Of a DNA stretch of 64,000 nt, positions 33,960 to 43,644 are shown in pieces. The notes below the pieces were generated by a model. It was not told the origin of the DNA. It made no database searches and worked only from the letters and a program-made list of their open reading frames with translations. The DNA is from an uncultured Erysipelotrichaceae bacterium. Lineage in GTDB: Bacteria > Bacillota_I > Bacilli_A > RFN20 > CAG-826. Where the stretch lies: contig CADCLU010000005.1 in assembly GCA_902802355.1 (NCBI GenBank), positions 1-64,000 on the forward strand. Reading direction: 5' to 3'. The first letter of the stretch is position 1; every line of letters starts with the position of its first letter. Made by a program: the position numbers and the translations under genes.

Positions 33960-35252
33960 TTAATTCGTTTCCTCCCCTATCAAATCATAGACCATCGCGC
34001 TGTTGATCATGACCTTGACGATATCGCCTTCGTGATGCTTTTTGGCGCTATAGAAATAGATGTTTCCGTCGATGTCATCTGGGGCATTCCAGTATGAGCG
34101 GAGAGTGTACATATCTCTCTTCTTGTCGTATCCCGTGACGATTCCTTCCATGACTTCACCGATTCTTTCTTTGTTAAGACGATAGGAGATTTTCTTTGCA
34201 AGCTTCATGATCTCGTCTTTTCTCTTCTCGGCGGTCGCGTGCCTTACCTGATGAGGCATGTTGTACGCAGCGGTTCCTTCTTCTCTAGAGAAGGTGAAAA
34301 CGCCAAGATGGTCAAAAGGAATCTCCTCTAAGAATCTCACCGTCTCATCGTGTTCCGTCTTGGTTTCGCCAGGGAAACCGGAGATGAGGGTGGTTCTAAG
34401 GACGGCTTTTGGCATCATGGTTTTGATCTTGCGGAAAAGGACTTTCATCTCCTCCACCGTTCCGTGTCTATTCATTAAGCGGAGCATTTTGTTGCTCGCG
34501 GTCTGAATCGGGACATCGAAATATGGGGCGATGGTTTTGGAGTTCTTGATGAAGCGGAGTTCCTCATCGGTGATCTCCTCTGGATACATATAAAGGACCT
34601 TGATGCTATAGAAGCCCATGTTGTCGAGGGCATGCATGAGTTTGACCATGTCCGGTCCGTCTTTGATGTCGCAGCCATAGTGCATCGGGTCTTGTGAGAC
34701 GAGAGCGATTTCCTTAACGCCTTTCGCTTTGAGGATGAGGGCTTCAGCGACGATCTCCTCAAGCGGGCGGGACTTCATTCTTCCTCTGATATAAGGAATC
34801 GCGCAGAAAGAGCAGAAATTGTCGCAGCCATCGGAGATTCTAAGATACGCGAAATATGGAGCGGTCGAGATCATCCTTCTCATAGGGTTAAGTTGGATGA
34901 TGCCTTTCTCCCCTAAAAGCTCCATGACGAGGAGATTCATCTTCGGATAGTCGCGAAGAGGGACCCAAAGGTCGACCTCAGGGATGGCTTTCTTTAGCTC
35001 TTCGAGGCTACGTTCGACGAAGCAACCGGTGACGATGAGCTTGGCTTGTCTATGGGAGGCCATCTCAAGGATGGTGTCTATTGCCTCTTTCTTGGCTGGT
35101 TCGATGAAGCCACAGGTATTGACGATGATGACATCGGCTTCTTCAGGGTTTGGGGTAATCTGAAAACGGTCTCCTGGGAAGGAGGCGAGCATCATCTCAC
35201 TATCCACTAGGTTCTTAGCGCAGCCTAGGGAGACCATTCCGATTTTCTTCAT
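33960..35252 (-). CDS. rimO: Ribosomal protein S12 methylthiotransferase RimO
   Basis: Radical-SAM enzyme that methylthiolates an aspartate of ribosomal protein S12. 430 residues: UPF0004 domain opening SLGCAKNLVDSE with the cluster cysteines (NTCGF, TGCFVER), radical-SAM motif SDGCDNFCSFCAIPYIRGRMKSR, and a C-terminal TRAM domain from ~365. The SLGCAKN...DSE pattern and LVSQDPMHYG distinguish RimO from MiaB. Stop of galT lies 2 nt upstream, so the two are in one transcript. Confidence 0.93.
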   Translation of the reverse strand: MKKIGMVSLGCAKNLVDSEMMLASFPGDRFQITPNPEEADVIIVNTCGFIEPAKKEAIDTILEMASHRQAKLIVTGCFVERSLEELKKAIPEVDLWVPLRDYPKMNLLVMELLGEKGIIQLNPMRRMISTAPYFAYLRISDGCDNFCSFCAIPYIRGRMKSRPLEEIVAEALILKAKGVKEIALVSQDPMHYGCDIKDGPDMVKLMHALDNMGFYSIKVLYMYPEEITDEELRFIKNSKTIAPYFDVPIQTASNKMLRLMNRHGTVEEMKVLFRKIKTMMPKAVLRTTLISGFPGETKTEHDETVRFLEEIPFDHLGVFTFSREEGTAAYNMPHQVRHATAEKRKDEIMKLAKKISYRLNKERIGEVMEGIVTGYDKKRDMYTLRSYWNAPDDIDGNIYFYSAKKHHEGDIVKVMINSAMVYDLIGEETN

Positions 35253-35254
35253 GC

Positions 35255-36736
35255 TTAGTTAAGGGCTTCTTTGAGGAAGGCGTCATAGGCCTTCTGTGAC
35301 TTCTCGTCTTCTTTGAAGACGGCAACGTTTTTAAGGATGTTGCGGCAGACTCTGTTGATGTAGGTGGCGACGTCTAAGGATGGGTTCTCTTTCATGGCGT
35401 TGATCATATCCTCGAAGAGAGCCATATCCGGGTACTCTTTGAGGTATTCCTCTTTGCTCATGTTGACGGATTTCTCCGCTTCGACCATCTGACGCTCTAA
35501 ACGGGCTGGGAGGATGAACTGGCCAGCGCATTCGATGAGGCCGATGCCCTCCTTCTTGATAGCGTGATATTCGGGATGGGCGTGGAAAACGCCATCTGGA
35601 TATTCTTTGGTTGTGATATTGCAGCGTAAGACGATGATGAGCTGATATTCGTCTCCGCGTTTTAGGGCGTAGGAGGTGACCGTGTTGTGCTTATTGCCTT
35701 CGCTTTCATGGATGATGCCAAGCTCTTCGTTGTCATAGGCTCTCCAGGCGTTAAGGATCTTCTCACCGAGGTCCATGATCTCTTCTTTGTCCTTTCCAGA
35801 GATGCGGATGGTGTTCGTGTAATAGTCCACTTTCGCGACTTTCGTGCCGGATTTGCTGGTGAAAATGACTTCTTTGTCTTTCGCGGCAAAGAGAGGAAGC
35901 ACTGGCGATCCGCCTTGGAAATGCTCGTGATTTAAGATGGAACCACCGACGATTGGGAGGTCGCTGTTGCTGCCCATGAAGAAGACTGGGAACTGCTCGA
36001 CGAAGGAAAGGAGACGGTCAAAGGTCTTCCTTTCGACTTTCATCGGGATATGGTCCTCCTTGAAGGCGATGCAATGGTTACGGAAATATCCGTATGGGGA
36101 ATACTGGAGGTACCATCTCTCCCCTGCAAGGGTAAGAGGGACGTACCTGATGGTCATTCTGGCGGCGTGTTTGTCATCGCCATAATAGCCAAGGTTCTCA
36201 ACGCAAAGAGCGCACTTCGGATAGTTCGTCGAAGCGGTCGTCAAGAGCTTAGCGATGTCTTTGTTGTTCTTCTCAGGTTTCGAGAGGTTGATGGAGACGC
36301 CGATATTTGGGCCGTCCTCGAAGGTGGCAATCCATTCTTTGTTGCGTTCCACTTTCGTCTTCTGGAAATAATAATTGCTCGTTCCAAGGGCTTTTAGGAA
36401 CTGGAGAGCGGTCGTTGGGTCGGTTGCTTTGAATTCTTCGAAAGCGCCGTTAACGAGGCTTGGGAGAGGAGAGACGATGCCAAGAGCGAAGTCGGCTTTT
36501 CTTTCCGCTTCTTTCTCGTCGTCACCATTGAGAAGGCAATACTCGACGATCTCGGAAACGAGGTTGTCAGGGACTTCCATGTTCTCGATGTCTCTCTTAT
36601 TGATCTCCCCTTCGTAAGGCTCAGTGGCCCCGAAGAAATGGAGAAGGATATTTTGGAGATAGATCTTGTCGCTATCTAAAAGATAGAGATGCTTTTCGGC
36701 ATAATAAATGAGTTCGGCGATTATCTTGCTAATCAT
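35255..36736 (-). CDS. galT: UDP-glucose--hexose-1-phosphate uridylyltransferase (Firmicutes type)
   Basis: Leloir enzyme transferring UMP between galactose-1-phosphate and UDP-glucose. 493 residues of the GalT2/Bacillus-Lactobacillus class, unlike the ~350-residue E. coli form. The catalytic region GGSILNHEHFQGG carries the HxH motif that forms the uridylyl-histidine. galM lies upstream (26 bp), rimO downstream. galK and galE are not in the window. Start has TAGGAG eight nt before ATG. Confidence 0.92.
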   Translation of the reverse strand: MISKIIAELIYYAEKHLYLLDSDKIYLQNILLHFFGATEPYEGEINKRDIENMEVPDNLVSEIVEYCLLNGDDEKEAERKADFALGIVSPLPSLVNGAFEEFKATDPTTALQFLKALGTSNYYFQKTKVERNKEWIATFEDGPNIGVSINLSKPEKNNKDIAKLLTTASTNYPKCALCVENLGYYGDDKHAARMTIRYVPLTLAGERWYLQYSPYGYFRNHCIAFKEDHIPMKVERKTFDRLLSFVEQFPVFFMGSNSDLPIVGGSILNHEHFQGGSPVLPLFAAKDKEVIFTSKSGTKVAKVDYYTNTIRISGKDKEEIMDLGEKILNAWRAYDNEELGIIHESEGNKHNTVTSYALKRGDEYQLIIVLRCNITTKEYPDGVFHAHPEYHAIKKEGIGLIECAGQFILPARLERQMVEAEKSVNMSKEEYLKEYPDMALFEDMINAMKENPSLDVATYINRVCRNILKNVAVFKEDEKSQKAYDAFLKEALN

Positions 36737-36762
36737 GATGGCGTACTCCTAATTGGATTTCG

Positions 36763-37791
36763 TTACTTGGTTTTGAAGACATAGGTGATCATATTGACCT
36801 GGACCCTTCCCTTCTTTTGGAAGGCTCCTGGCTTGATGACATCTAAGTCGTCGAAGCGGGGTTCTAAGGCTAAGCCCGAGTACATTTCCTCTTCGTTCCC
36901 GTTGGTGAGCATTCCACCCCCTGGGAAGTTATCAGCATAACATGTTATGGCTGGAAAAGTTGTAAAGATTTGCAAAGAAACGATAGGACTCTCGAGTGTC
37001 AGGAGAGGTTTTTCCATCACAGATTTGTCTTTGCGGTAGTCACTGCATCTTGCGTTAGTCCTAATGAAAACATGGTCTAAACCATTGGTTGGAAGCTTTG
37101 CTAAATCTTTGTTTGGCAAGGCCTCATCGAGGGAAACGCCTTTGCGGAAATCGAGATTCGCTGGGACCTTGATGAACTCTTTGGCGACGCATCCCTCATC
37201 GAAAAGGGAGACGCGGTCCGCATCAAGGGTGAATCTATGATTCCTGATGTTTTTGTATCCGCCCAAATTGAAATAGGCGTGATTCGTTAGTCTTGTGTAG
37301 GTGTCTTTGGTTGGTTTGCCGGCGGTGAACTTGATGTCGATGACGTTCTCTTTCTTGTGGATGATGTATCTCACGTTGATCATCTGCTCACCTGGAAGGC
37401 CTTCTTCACCGTCTTGGAGCATGTAGAAGAAATCCACCACCGCGCCTACTCTCTTTTCACGAACATCATAAATCCATGGCTTGTAGCATAGAGCGTCTTT
37501 GCCAGTGTGAAGGGTGTTCTTCCCATCGTTTTGGTCGAGATGGTATTCCTGACCGCTGATCGTGATCTTCGCGTCTTTAACTCTGCCAGCGATTCTGCCG
37601 ACGGTCTTGCCGAAGTAAGAACGGGTGTACATCCACTTCTCGAAGTCTTTGCAAGCGATGGTCATCGGCTTGTCGTTGATTCTAATTTCGTAAATGGACG
37701 CGCCAAAATCGCAGAGGGTGACCTCCATGCCAGCGTCATTTCTAATGACGACCATGCGGCAACGGCTATTCATCGTCTCGCCTATTTGCAT
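36763..37791 (-). CDS. galM: Aldose 1-epimerase (galactose mutarotase)
   Basis: Interconverts alpha and beta galactose. 342 residues with the beta-sandwich pattern: GMEVTLCDFGASIYEI, YFGKTVGRIAGRV, N-x-L-H-T-G, the catalytic His in TRLTNHAYFNLGG, and the late ALEPRFDD. The family's usual first strand is short here. Start at 37791 overlaps the Fe-ADH stop by 10 bp; a second ATG at 37773 has a weak AGGCGAG site upstream and may be the true start. Confidence 0.9.
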   Translation of the reverse strand: MQIGETMNSRCRMVVIRNDAGMEVTLCDFGASIYEIRINDKPMTIACKDFEKWMYTRSYFGKTVGRIAGRVKDAKITISGQEYHLDQNDGKNTLHTGKDALCYKPWIYDVREKRVGAVVDFFYMLQDGEEGLPGEQMINVRYIIHKKENVIDIKFTAGKPTKDTYTRLTNHAYFNLGGYKNIRNHRFTLDADRVSLFDEGCVAKEFIKVPANLDFRKGVSLDEALPNKDLAKLPTNGLDHVFIRTNARCSDYRKDKSVMEKPLLTLESPIVSLQIFTTFPAITCYADNFPGGGMLTNGNEEEMYSGLALEPRFDDLDVIKPGAFQKKGRVQVNMITYVFKTK

Positions 37792-39005
37792 GATGGGTCA
37801 GCCTCCATATATATGGCTTTGAGTTCCTCGGCTCCGAGAATCTTCGGGACAGGATAGAGAGGATTGGCTTCGTGGAGGGCGGCCTTCACGAGGTCATTGA
37901 GATCCTCTTTCTTGATGACATGGTCGAAATGGGCTGGGATGCCAAGAGAGTACTTAAGCATCTTGACGTAATCGATGAAGGCTTTGGCGGCCTTATCGGT
38001 CTTCGATTCTGGATGGACGATTTCGATGAGTTTGGCCAAATCCGCAAGCTTTTTGTGGGCCTTTTTGCCAAAAGCCTCAAGAACATACGGGAGAAGTACG
38101 GCATTAGCGAATCCATGTGGGACGTTATACTTTCCGCCTATCGCATGGGCTAAGGCGTGGACATATCCGACGTATGAACGTGTGAAGGCAACGCCTGCGA
38201 GATAGGAGGCATAAATCATGTTCTTGCCTGCTGCCAAGTTATGAGGGTCTTGGTATAAGCCAAGGAGATTATGGTAGATGATGTTGACCGCGTAGAGGGC
38301 GCATTTCTTCGTTTTCCTGGTGAGGGCGTTTCCGATATAGGCCTCCACCGCATGCGTCAAAGCGTCCATGCCGGTCGCGGCGATGGTCTTTGGAGGAAGA
38401 GTCTCTAAGAGAGTCTCATCGAGAATCGCATAATCCGGGACGAGCTTAGGATCGTTGATCGCATATTTGGATCTGGTTTCTGGATCGATGATGACCGCGG
38501 CTACTGTGGCTTCGCTTCCGGTTCCGGCTGTCGTTGGGATGGCCACTAAGCATGGATATTTCTTTTTGACCTTGAAAAGGCCTTTGAGGGAGGAGATGTC
38601 TTTGGTGTCGTTAGAGATGCAGGCTCCGATGATCTTGGCGACGTCGATCGCGGAACCACCGCCAAAGGCGATGATCGAATCGATGCCTTCCTCTTTGACT
38701 GCATCTAGGGCAGGAAGAACGCTGTTGAAGGTTGGGTTTGGCTCCACTCCGAAATAGAGGGAGTATTTGAGGCCCTTCTGTTCTAATGCGTCCGTCAAAG
38801 GTCCGATCTTCCCAATCTTCTCAAGGATTGGGTCAGCTACGATAAGAGGTTTCTTGTAGCCATTCTCGGCAATGATGTCGGCGGCTTTGACATAAAAAGC
38901 AGGCCCTTTGATGGTCTTTGGTTCCGGGAACTTGATTAAAGGCATCCCGATTTTGTTCAAAACGAACTGATAGGTACGGTACCCAGCGACTTTGAAAATA
39001 TTCAT
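37782..39005 (-). CDS. Iron-containing alcohol dehydrogenase
   Basis: 407 residues of the group III (Fe-ADH) family: GGGSAIDVAKIIG (NAD(P) binding), PTTAGTGSEATVAAVI, metal-site pieces ATGMDALTHAVEAY and VHALAHAIGGKYNVPHGFANAV. Substrate cannot be told from sequence; butanol, lactaldehyde and 1,3-propanediol dehydrogenases share these motifs. Overlap with galM suggests cotranscription, perhaps for fermentation of sugar-derived aldehydes. Confidence 0.9.
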   Translation of the reverse strand: MNIFKVAGYRTYQFVLNKIGMPLIKFPEPKTIKGPAFYVKAADIIAENGYKKPLIVADPILEKIGKIGPLTDALEQKGLKYSLYFGVEPNPTFNSVLPALDAVKEEGIDSIIAFGGGSAIDVAKIIGACISNDTKDISSLKGLFKVKKKYPCLVAIPTTAGTGSEATVAAVIIDPETRSKYAINDPKLVPDYAILDETLLETLPPKTIAATGMDALTHAVEAYIGNALTRKTKKCALYAVNIIYHNLLGLYQDPHNLAAGKNMIYASYLAGVAFTRSYVGYVHALAHAIGGKYNVPHGFANAVLLPYVLEAFGKKAHKKLADLAKLIEIVHPESKTDKAAKAFIDYVKMLKYSLGIPAHFDHVIKKEDLNDLVKAALHEANPLYPVPKILGAEELKAIYMEADPSCK

Positions 39006-39049
39006 AACTTTGATGACATTGTAAACCTTGTAAGGGTTTAATGCATCAG

Positions 39050-40537
39050 TTAGGCGTTACGGATAGCGAGTTTAGCGTCAATCTCAGCGAAGGCTTTTTT
39101 GTTGTAGATAGGAATGATTGGGATGTAGGCGAGTATCGAAAGCATCCAGCTGATAGGCCAGCAAATCCAAAGCAATGGGAGAGTATGAATCTCAGGGATC
39201 TTGGCCCAGATGAAGTTGATGTAGACGATTCTCATGACGGTGACGAAAAGAAGGGTGATGAGGGTTGGGGTTTTCGAATGCCCAAGGCCTCTAAGATAGA
39301 AGGAGCAGACATCCATATAGCCATCAAGGACATAGGTAAGGCCAACGAGGGTTATTCGCATTGTTCCTACTTCGAGCGCCATCTTGAAAGCACTCTCGAG
39401 GAAAGTTCCGGATTCGTCGGTGAATACTTTCGGAGAGATAAATAAACCAATCAATTGATAGCGAAGGAAATACGAGATGAGGCCTAAGGAAACGCCGATG
39501 ATGGTTTCGTACATCATCGAGATCCAGAAGACCTTCTTGAGGTTCTCTTTCTTGAGCGCTCCATAGTTCTGCGAGATGAACGAGGAGACGGCTACGGCAA
39601 AGCCATTCATGGCAATCCAAATGTAATGCTCAATCTGAATCGAGGCAGTGTTTCCTGCCACTGCCACATCGCTAGCTAGCTCAGCGGTTTCGAAACCGTT
39701 GACGCCGGCTTGGATGAAGATATTTGAGAAAGAGAAAATGAAGGACTGGATTCCGGCAGGGATTCCGTTCTTGAGAATCTCTTTGGTCTCTTTCTTATAA
39801 ACGGTCCAGTCTTTCCAGGAGAAGACCGCAAAGGATTCTTTGTTATGGGACAAGAAGAAAAGGATGAGAAGGGCTTCTAGGAATTCGGCGATGACAGTCG
39901 TGATGGCAACACCTATGACATCGAGGTTAAAGACCATGACGAAGAGGAAGTTAAGGCCGATATTGACGATGCCACAGATAAGCAAAACATAGAGAGGACG
40001 CTTGGAATCGCCCATGCCCCTAAGGAGAGCGGAGCCGAAATTGAAGACCATCAAGAACGGCATTCCAAGGAAGTAAATGCGAAGGTAGGCGATGGCTTTG
40101 TCGATATAGAGGTCCGGCGTCTTCATAAGTTCCAATAGAGTTGGGGCGACAAACCAAGCTGCGACAGCGAGGAAGACACCTGAGAGCAAAGAGATGATGA
40201 CGGAACTCTGAACGGTCCTTCGAGCGGTCTCTTTGTCGTTCATGCCTCTTGCTTTGGCGATGACAACGTTGGCCCCTACTGATATGCCGACGAATAATCC
40301 GATGATGAGGTTAATGAGGGCACTATTGCTCCCAACCGCGTTCATCGAGGTATATCCACCGCCGAAGTTGGCGACGACAAGCTGGTCGACGGAGCTATAG
40401 AACATCTGGAGGAAGGAAAGAAGGACCATCGGGATGGCGTATAGCGGAATGGTTGCGAAAAGATTGCCTTCCGTAAGGTTGATCTGGCCGCTGAAGATGC
40501 GGTGAAGTTTTTGACTGAAGGACTCTTTTTTCTCCAC
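39050..40537 (-). CDS. MATE family efflux transporter
   Basis: 495 residues, twelve predicted spans in two halves, with MATE signatures: PMVLLSFLQMFYSSVDQLVVANFGG near the start and GANVVIAKARGMNDKETARRT between spans. Drives cation-coupled export of drugs or metabolites; substrate unknown. The start codon is GTG, 8 nt after TAGAAT, with no ribosome site, so it may be another leaderless message. Its gene ends 45 bp before Fe-ADH's start region; a separate transcript is likely. Confidence 0.9.
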   Translation of the reverse strand: MEKKESFSQKLHRIFSGQINLTEGNLFATIPLYAIPMVLLSFLQMFYSSVDQLVVANFGGGYTSMNAVGSNSALINLIIGLFVGISVGANVVIAKARGMNDKETARRTVQSSVIISLLSGVFLAVAAWFVAPTLLELMKTPDLYIDKAIAYLRIYFLGMPFLMVFNFGSALLRGMGDSKRPLYVLLICGIVNIGLNFLFVMVFNLDVIGVAITTVIAEFLEALLILFFLSHNKESFAVFSWKDWTVYKKETKEILKNGIPAGIQSFIFSFSNIFIQAGVNGFETAELASDVAVAGNTASIQIEHYIWIAMNGFAVAVSSFISQNYGALKKENLKKVFWISMMYETIIGVSLGLISYFLRYQLIGLFISPKVFTDESGTFLESAFKMALEVGTMRITLVGLTYVLDGYMDVCSFYLRGLGHSKTPTLITLLFVTVMRIVYINFIWAKIPEIHTLPLLWICWPISWMLSILAYIPIIPIYNKKAFAEIDAKLAIRNA

Positions 40538-40616
40538 GAGGACATATTCTAGTTTTTTCTAGGATAAATTCCTAGAAGAATGCGTAGATGCCTTTCTTTT
40601 GAAATCAGCGTAAAAA

Positions 40617-40644
40617 GAAAAAATCCCCCGTTTTTGCAGGGGAT
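40617..40644 (-). terminator. Terminator after the zinc-ribbon gene
   Basis: ATCCCC/GGGGAT stem with a C-A-rich loop and six T on the minus strand. Confidence 0.75.
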
Positions 40645-40674
40645 ATTTCAAAAATTGTTAGTTTTTTGAGGGAA

Positions 40675-41067
40675 TTACTTCTCGGTTTTGTAGGTGTCTC
40701 TGATGATCATCAAGATACCGGCGATGGTGTTGACGAAGATAAGGGAGCAGATTGAGAATCCGATGCCGTAAGGCTCGTTCTTCTCAGCCTGTTTGAAGGC
40801 ATGCATCGTCATTGGGACCATCCAGATGAGAGGGATGAGGGCGAAACCGAAGGCGACGGTTGAAAGGACCATTAAGATCTTGATGGCAAGATCGAGTCCG
40901 GTCTGAGCCTCGCTCGCGACTTTATCATCCTTTTTGGAGGAATTGACGACCTCAGCTTCCTCGTAGCGATCGTCGTCGGAATAGTTGTCCTGAAGGGCGC
41001 CGCAAGATGGGCAGAACTTGTTTCCGTTCTCCACTTCTTTGCCGCAGTGATGGCAGAAATGTTTCAT
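40675..41067 (-). CDS. Zinc-ribbon membrane protein
   Basis: 130 residues. Zinc-ribbon CHHCGK...CPSCGA at residues 5-23, an acidic linker, then two membrane spans (LAIKILMVLSTVAFGFALIPLIWMVP and IGFSICSLIFVNTIAGILMI). The zinc ribbon is cytoplasmic or extracellular depending on topology. Similar small proteins are common in gut Firmicutes and unstudied. Two nt after the next gene upstream; likely one transcript. Confidence 0.75.
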   Translation of the reverse strand: MKHFCHHCGKEVENGNKFCPSCGALQDNYSDDDRYEEAEVVNSSKKDDKVASEAQTGLDLAIKILMVLSTVAFGFALIPLIWMVPMTMHAFKQAEKNEPYGIGFSICSLIFVNTIAGILMIIRDTYKTEK

Positions 41068-41069
41068 GT

Positions 41070-41825
41070 TTATTCTCCTTTTATTTCATAAGGGGCAGTC
41101 CAATCGATGCCCGCTTTAAGAAGCAATTGGCGTTTCTTGATGTTGTAATTCTCAAGAGTGAACTCATCTTGATGGGCGTCAAAATGCTCTCTAAGAGCAA
41201 TATTAACCCCATCTATGATTTTTGGGAAGAGAGGGTTGCTCTCAATTGGGTCATGGACGATGGATGGTTTCTCTTTCTCAAGGGCGAAAAGCCTTTTCCC
41301 CTCCTCTAAGCCAAACATCATGATAAGGGATTCGTAGGTTGGGAAGAGGTTCGCTCTTTCTTCTTCTGGATATCTCCATACAAGGCGTATTTCCCTTTCC
41401 TTAGCGAATATGGCGTCTTTTGCATCCTGGGTTTGGAAGGCATAGTAGGCCGCTTCGTCATAACATTCTCTTTCCTTGTCAACATCCTCAAGGTAATCAA
41501 AGGCTTCGGCTAATTTGAGATATGAGATACGTAATTCTTCCTTGCTGAAGGTCTCTTTCCTAGTTTGGAGGAGTTTGTACGCTTCATTGGCGGCGTCTCT
41601 CCCCTTCCATGGCTCTTCGGCGTTGTTGACCGAATGGAAATAAAGAAGGTCGAGAGCGACGAGTTCCCCAAAGGATTCGACTTTGTCTTCTTTTAGAAGC
41701 TGCTCCCTGAAAGAGAGAACGAACTGGGAAAGGTCCTTCCTCTTGTCTTTCATGACTTTCTCAAAGAGATATTCGTATGAGGATTTGATTTCCTCTTCAT
41801 TATTCGTATCGATCTTTTTCTTCAT
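41070..41825 (-). CDS. Hypothetical TPR-like cytoplasmic protein
   Basis: 251 residues, charged, mostly helical. Segments such as ANEAYKLLQTRKETFSKEELRISYLKLAEAFDYLEDVDKERECYDEAAYYAFQ have the length and spacing of TPR-like helix pairs. No catalytic motif seen. Adjacent to the zinc-ribbon membrane protein (2 nt), which suggests a joint role. Confidence 0.65.
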   Translation of the reverse strand: MKKKIDTNNEEEIKSSYEYLFEKVMKDKRKDLSQFVLSFREQLLKEDKVESFGELVALDLLYFHSVNNAEEPWKGRDAANEAYKLLQTRKETFSKEELRISYLKLAEAFDYLEDVDKERECYDEAAYYAFQTQDAKDAIFAKEREIRLVWRYPEEERANLFPTYESLIMMFGLEEGKRLFALEKEKPSIVHDPIESNPLFPKIIDGVNIALREHFDAHQDEFTLENYNIKKRQLLLKAGIDWTAPYEIKGE

Positions 41826-41906
41826 AACTAGGCCTTAGATAGTATCGGTTTTCGATTCTTTATTTTCAAGTTATCGTGAAAACTGGCTCGGTTTTTTATA
41901 TATCAT

Positions 41907-41936
41907 TTGATATATTCCTTCAAAAAACCCACAATT
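41907..41936 (+). promoter_or_regulatory. Promoter for a leaderless transcript
   Basis: -35 TTGATA (41907-41912), 18-bp spacer, -10 ACAATT (41931-41936), 5 nt before the ATG at 41942. Confidence 0.4.
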
Positions 41937-41941
41937 TAGAT

Positions 41942-43642
41942 ATGAACAAGATTAAACGCAACATCCTCTTGCTTGGACTTGTCTCCTCCTTCGGTCTTCT
42001 TGGAGCCTCTTCCCTTCCCTTGAATGCGGAACCAACTTCCTCAGAACCAAGGTTTGCGAACAAGCTGCCGAGCACCATTGATCTAAACGACTCAACCGAA
42101 ACCGAAATCAGAAGCTATTACTCTTCCTTAGGCTCCTTAAGCGCCTCGGAGAGAAATGGCACGAACCTTCTTAAGAACCTTAAGCCGATCCTTCAGGATT
42201 TCGACTACTATAGCTACGACAACGTCTGGAAGATCTACGAGATTACAGACAGAGATTGGAACCTTTCCCCTGCCATTTCGGACAGCGATAACGGAATTAC
42301 TTACGACTCTGCGACGAACACCTATACCAAATACGGATATCTTTCTAACGCCAAAAAGGACGCCACCTCTAACCCATACGTCCACACCCTCTATAGGAAC
42401 GTTGATGCAAATGGGTCCATCGTCGAAGAAGGCCGCATCAAAGAATGGGGCGACCACAACGCGACTGGTACGAATAGAGAACATGTTTGGTGCCAATCTA
42501 GAGGCTTTAAAGCATCTTCAGGCGCGGAAGGCCCTGCTGGAACCGACGTCCACCATCTCATCTCAGGCGATGGCAGAGTCAATCAGTCCTACCACAACAA
42601 CAGTCCTTATGGCTATGTCGACAAGACGAGCTCCAAAACCAAGAATGCCGGAAGCGATAAGCCATATCTCGAAGGCAATCTTCTTGGACCGCAGCTTCAC
42701 GCTCATGCCGATGATGTGACCAATATGGTCTTTGAGCCACAAGATAGCGACAAAGGCGATATTGCTCGTGCCCTTTTCTATATGGCTGCCTGCTATAACA
42801 ACTTCTCAGGCAACGAGACCATCACGCAGTTCAACCCTAACCTTCTTTTAGTCGATTATGCGACTAGCGATGGAGCGGCTGAAGAATCAAGCGCTTCTCA
42901 CCCAGTCACCATGGGAATCCTCAGTGATCTCCTTGAGTGGCACAAGCTCGATCCGGTTGATGAATATGAGATCCATAGAAACAACCTGATTTACAAAAAC
43001 TTCCAGCATAACCGCAATCCTTTCATCGATTTCCCAGAGTGGGTCGATGTCGTTTGGGGAAACGATTCTTCTAAGATCGCTGACCCAACGAACGACAAAA
43101 TCGGCTCAAGCGAACAAGGTCCAATAACGGTCACTCCTTCGACACTCAATTTCGAAATCAGCCAAGATGCCTGTCGCATGGGAGCGTCAGTCAAAGTCAA
43201 AGCGGACATCGACGATGAATTGACTTACAAAATCTCTGATGCGATCGTTGAAGTCAAAAAAGGCGAAACCGTCACTGATTCCGACGGCGTTAAAGAGACC
43301 ACTTTCGAAGTCACGACGCTAGAGCATTTCACTGTAGGCTCTACCACTATCACCTTCAAAGGTCACAAAGGCGAGGAAGAGGTGACCGCAACGCTTAAGG
43401 TCACCATCACAGAAGCGAAGAAAGCCCCTGAAACTGATAACGAAAACCCATTCGTTAAGGCTCTTAGGGGAGTATTCGGAGATGCCGCCGAGACAGTGTT
43501 TGTCATTATCATCGTTGCTCTCGTCATCCTCGTTCTCTCAATCCTCATCCTTACCTTCGTGATGATGGGCAAGAAAAATAGAAAGAAGGCTTTGAAGAAA
43601 GTCACCAAAGCCGCTAAAAGAAGCTACAAAAGGAGAAAGTAA
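41942..43642 (+). CDS. Secreted endonuclease I with C-terminal membrane anchor
   Basis: 566 residues. Signal peptide, then an endonuclease I (EndA/NucM) domain: the active-site segment TGTNREHVWCQSRGF (family: NREHxxPxS) and the metal/His positions of DVHHLISGDGRVN are present. After ~residue 400 comes an Ig-like domain, then a membrane span (VFVIIIVALVILVLSILILTFVMM) and a strongly basic tail (KKNRKKALKKVTKAAKRSYKRRK). The nuclease is therefore displayed outside, tethered by its C-terminus. Likely degrades nucleic acids for scavenging; the downstream pncB salvages the nicotinate that would follow. The proline of the usual HxxP is replaced by Cys. Confidence 0.85.
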   Translation: MNKIKRNILLLGLVSSFGLLGASSLPLNAEPTSSEPRFANKLPSTIDLNDSTETEIRSYYSSLGSLSASERNGTNLLKNLKPILQDFDYYSYDNVWKIYEITDRDWNLSPAISDSDNGITYDSATNTYTKYGYLSNAKKDATSNPYVHTLYRNVDANGSIVEEGRIKEWGDHNATGTNREHVWCQSRGFKASSGAEGPAGTDVHHLISGDGRVNQSYHNNSPYGYVDKTSSKTKNAGSDKPYLEGNLLGPQLHAHADDVTNMVFEPQDSDKGDIARALFYMAACYNNFSGNETITQFNPNLLLVDYATSDGAAEESSASHPVTMGILSDLLEWHKLDPVDEYEIHRNNLIYKNFQHNRNPFIDFPEWVDVVWGNDSSKIADPTNDKIGSSEQGPITVTPSTLNFEISQDACRMGASVKVKADIDDELTYKISDAIVEVKKGETVTDSDGVKETTFEVTTLEHFTVGSTTITFKGHKGEEEVTATLKVTITEAKKAPETDNENPFVKALRGVFGDAAETVFVIIIVALVILVLSILILTFVMMGKKNRKKALKKVTKAAKRSYKRRK

Positions 43643-43644
43643 GC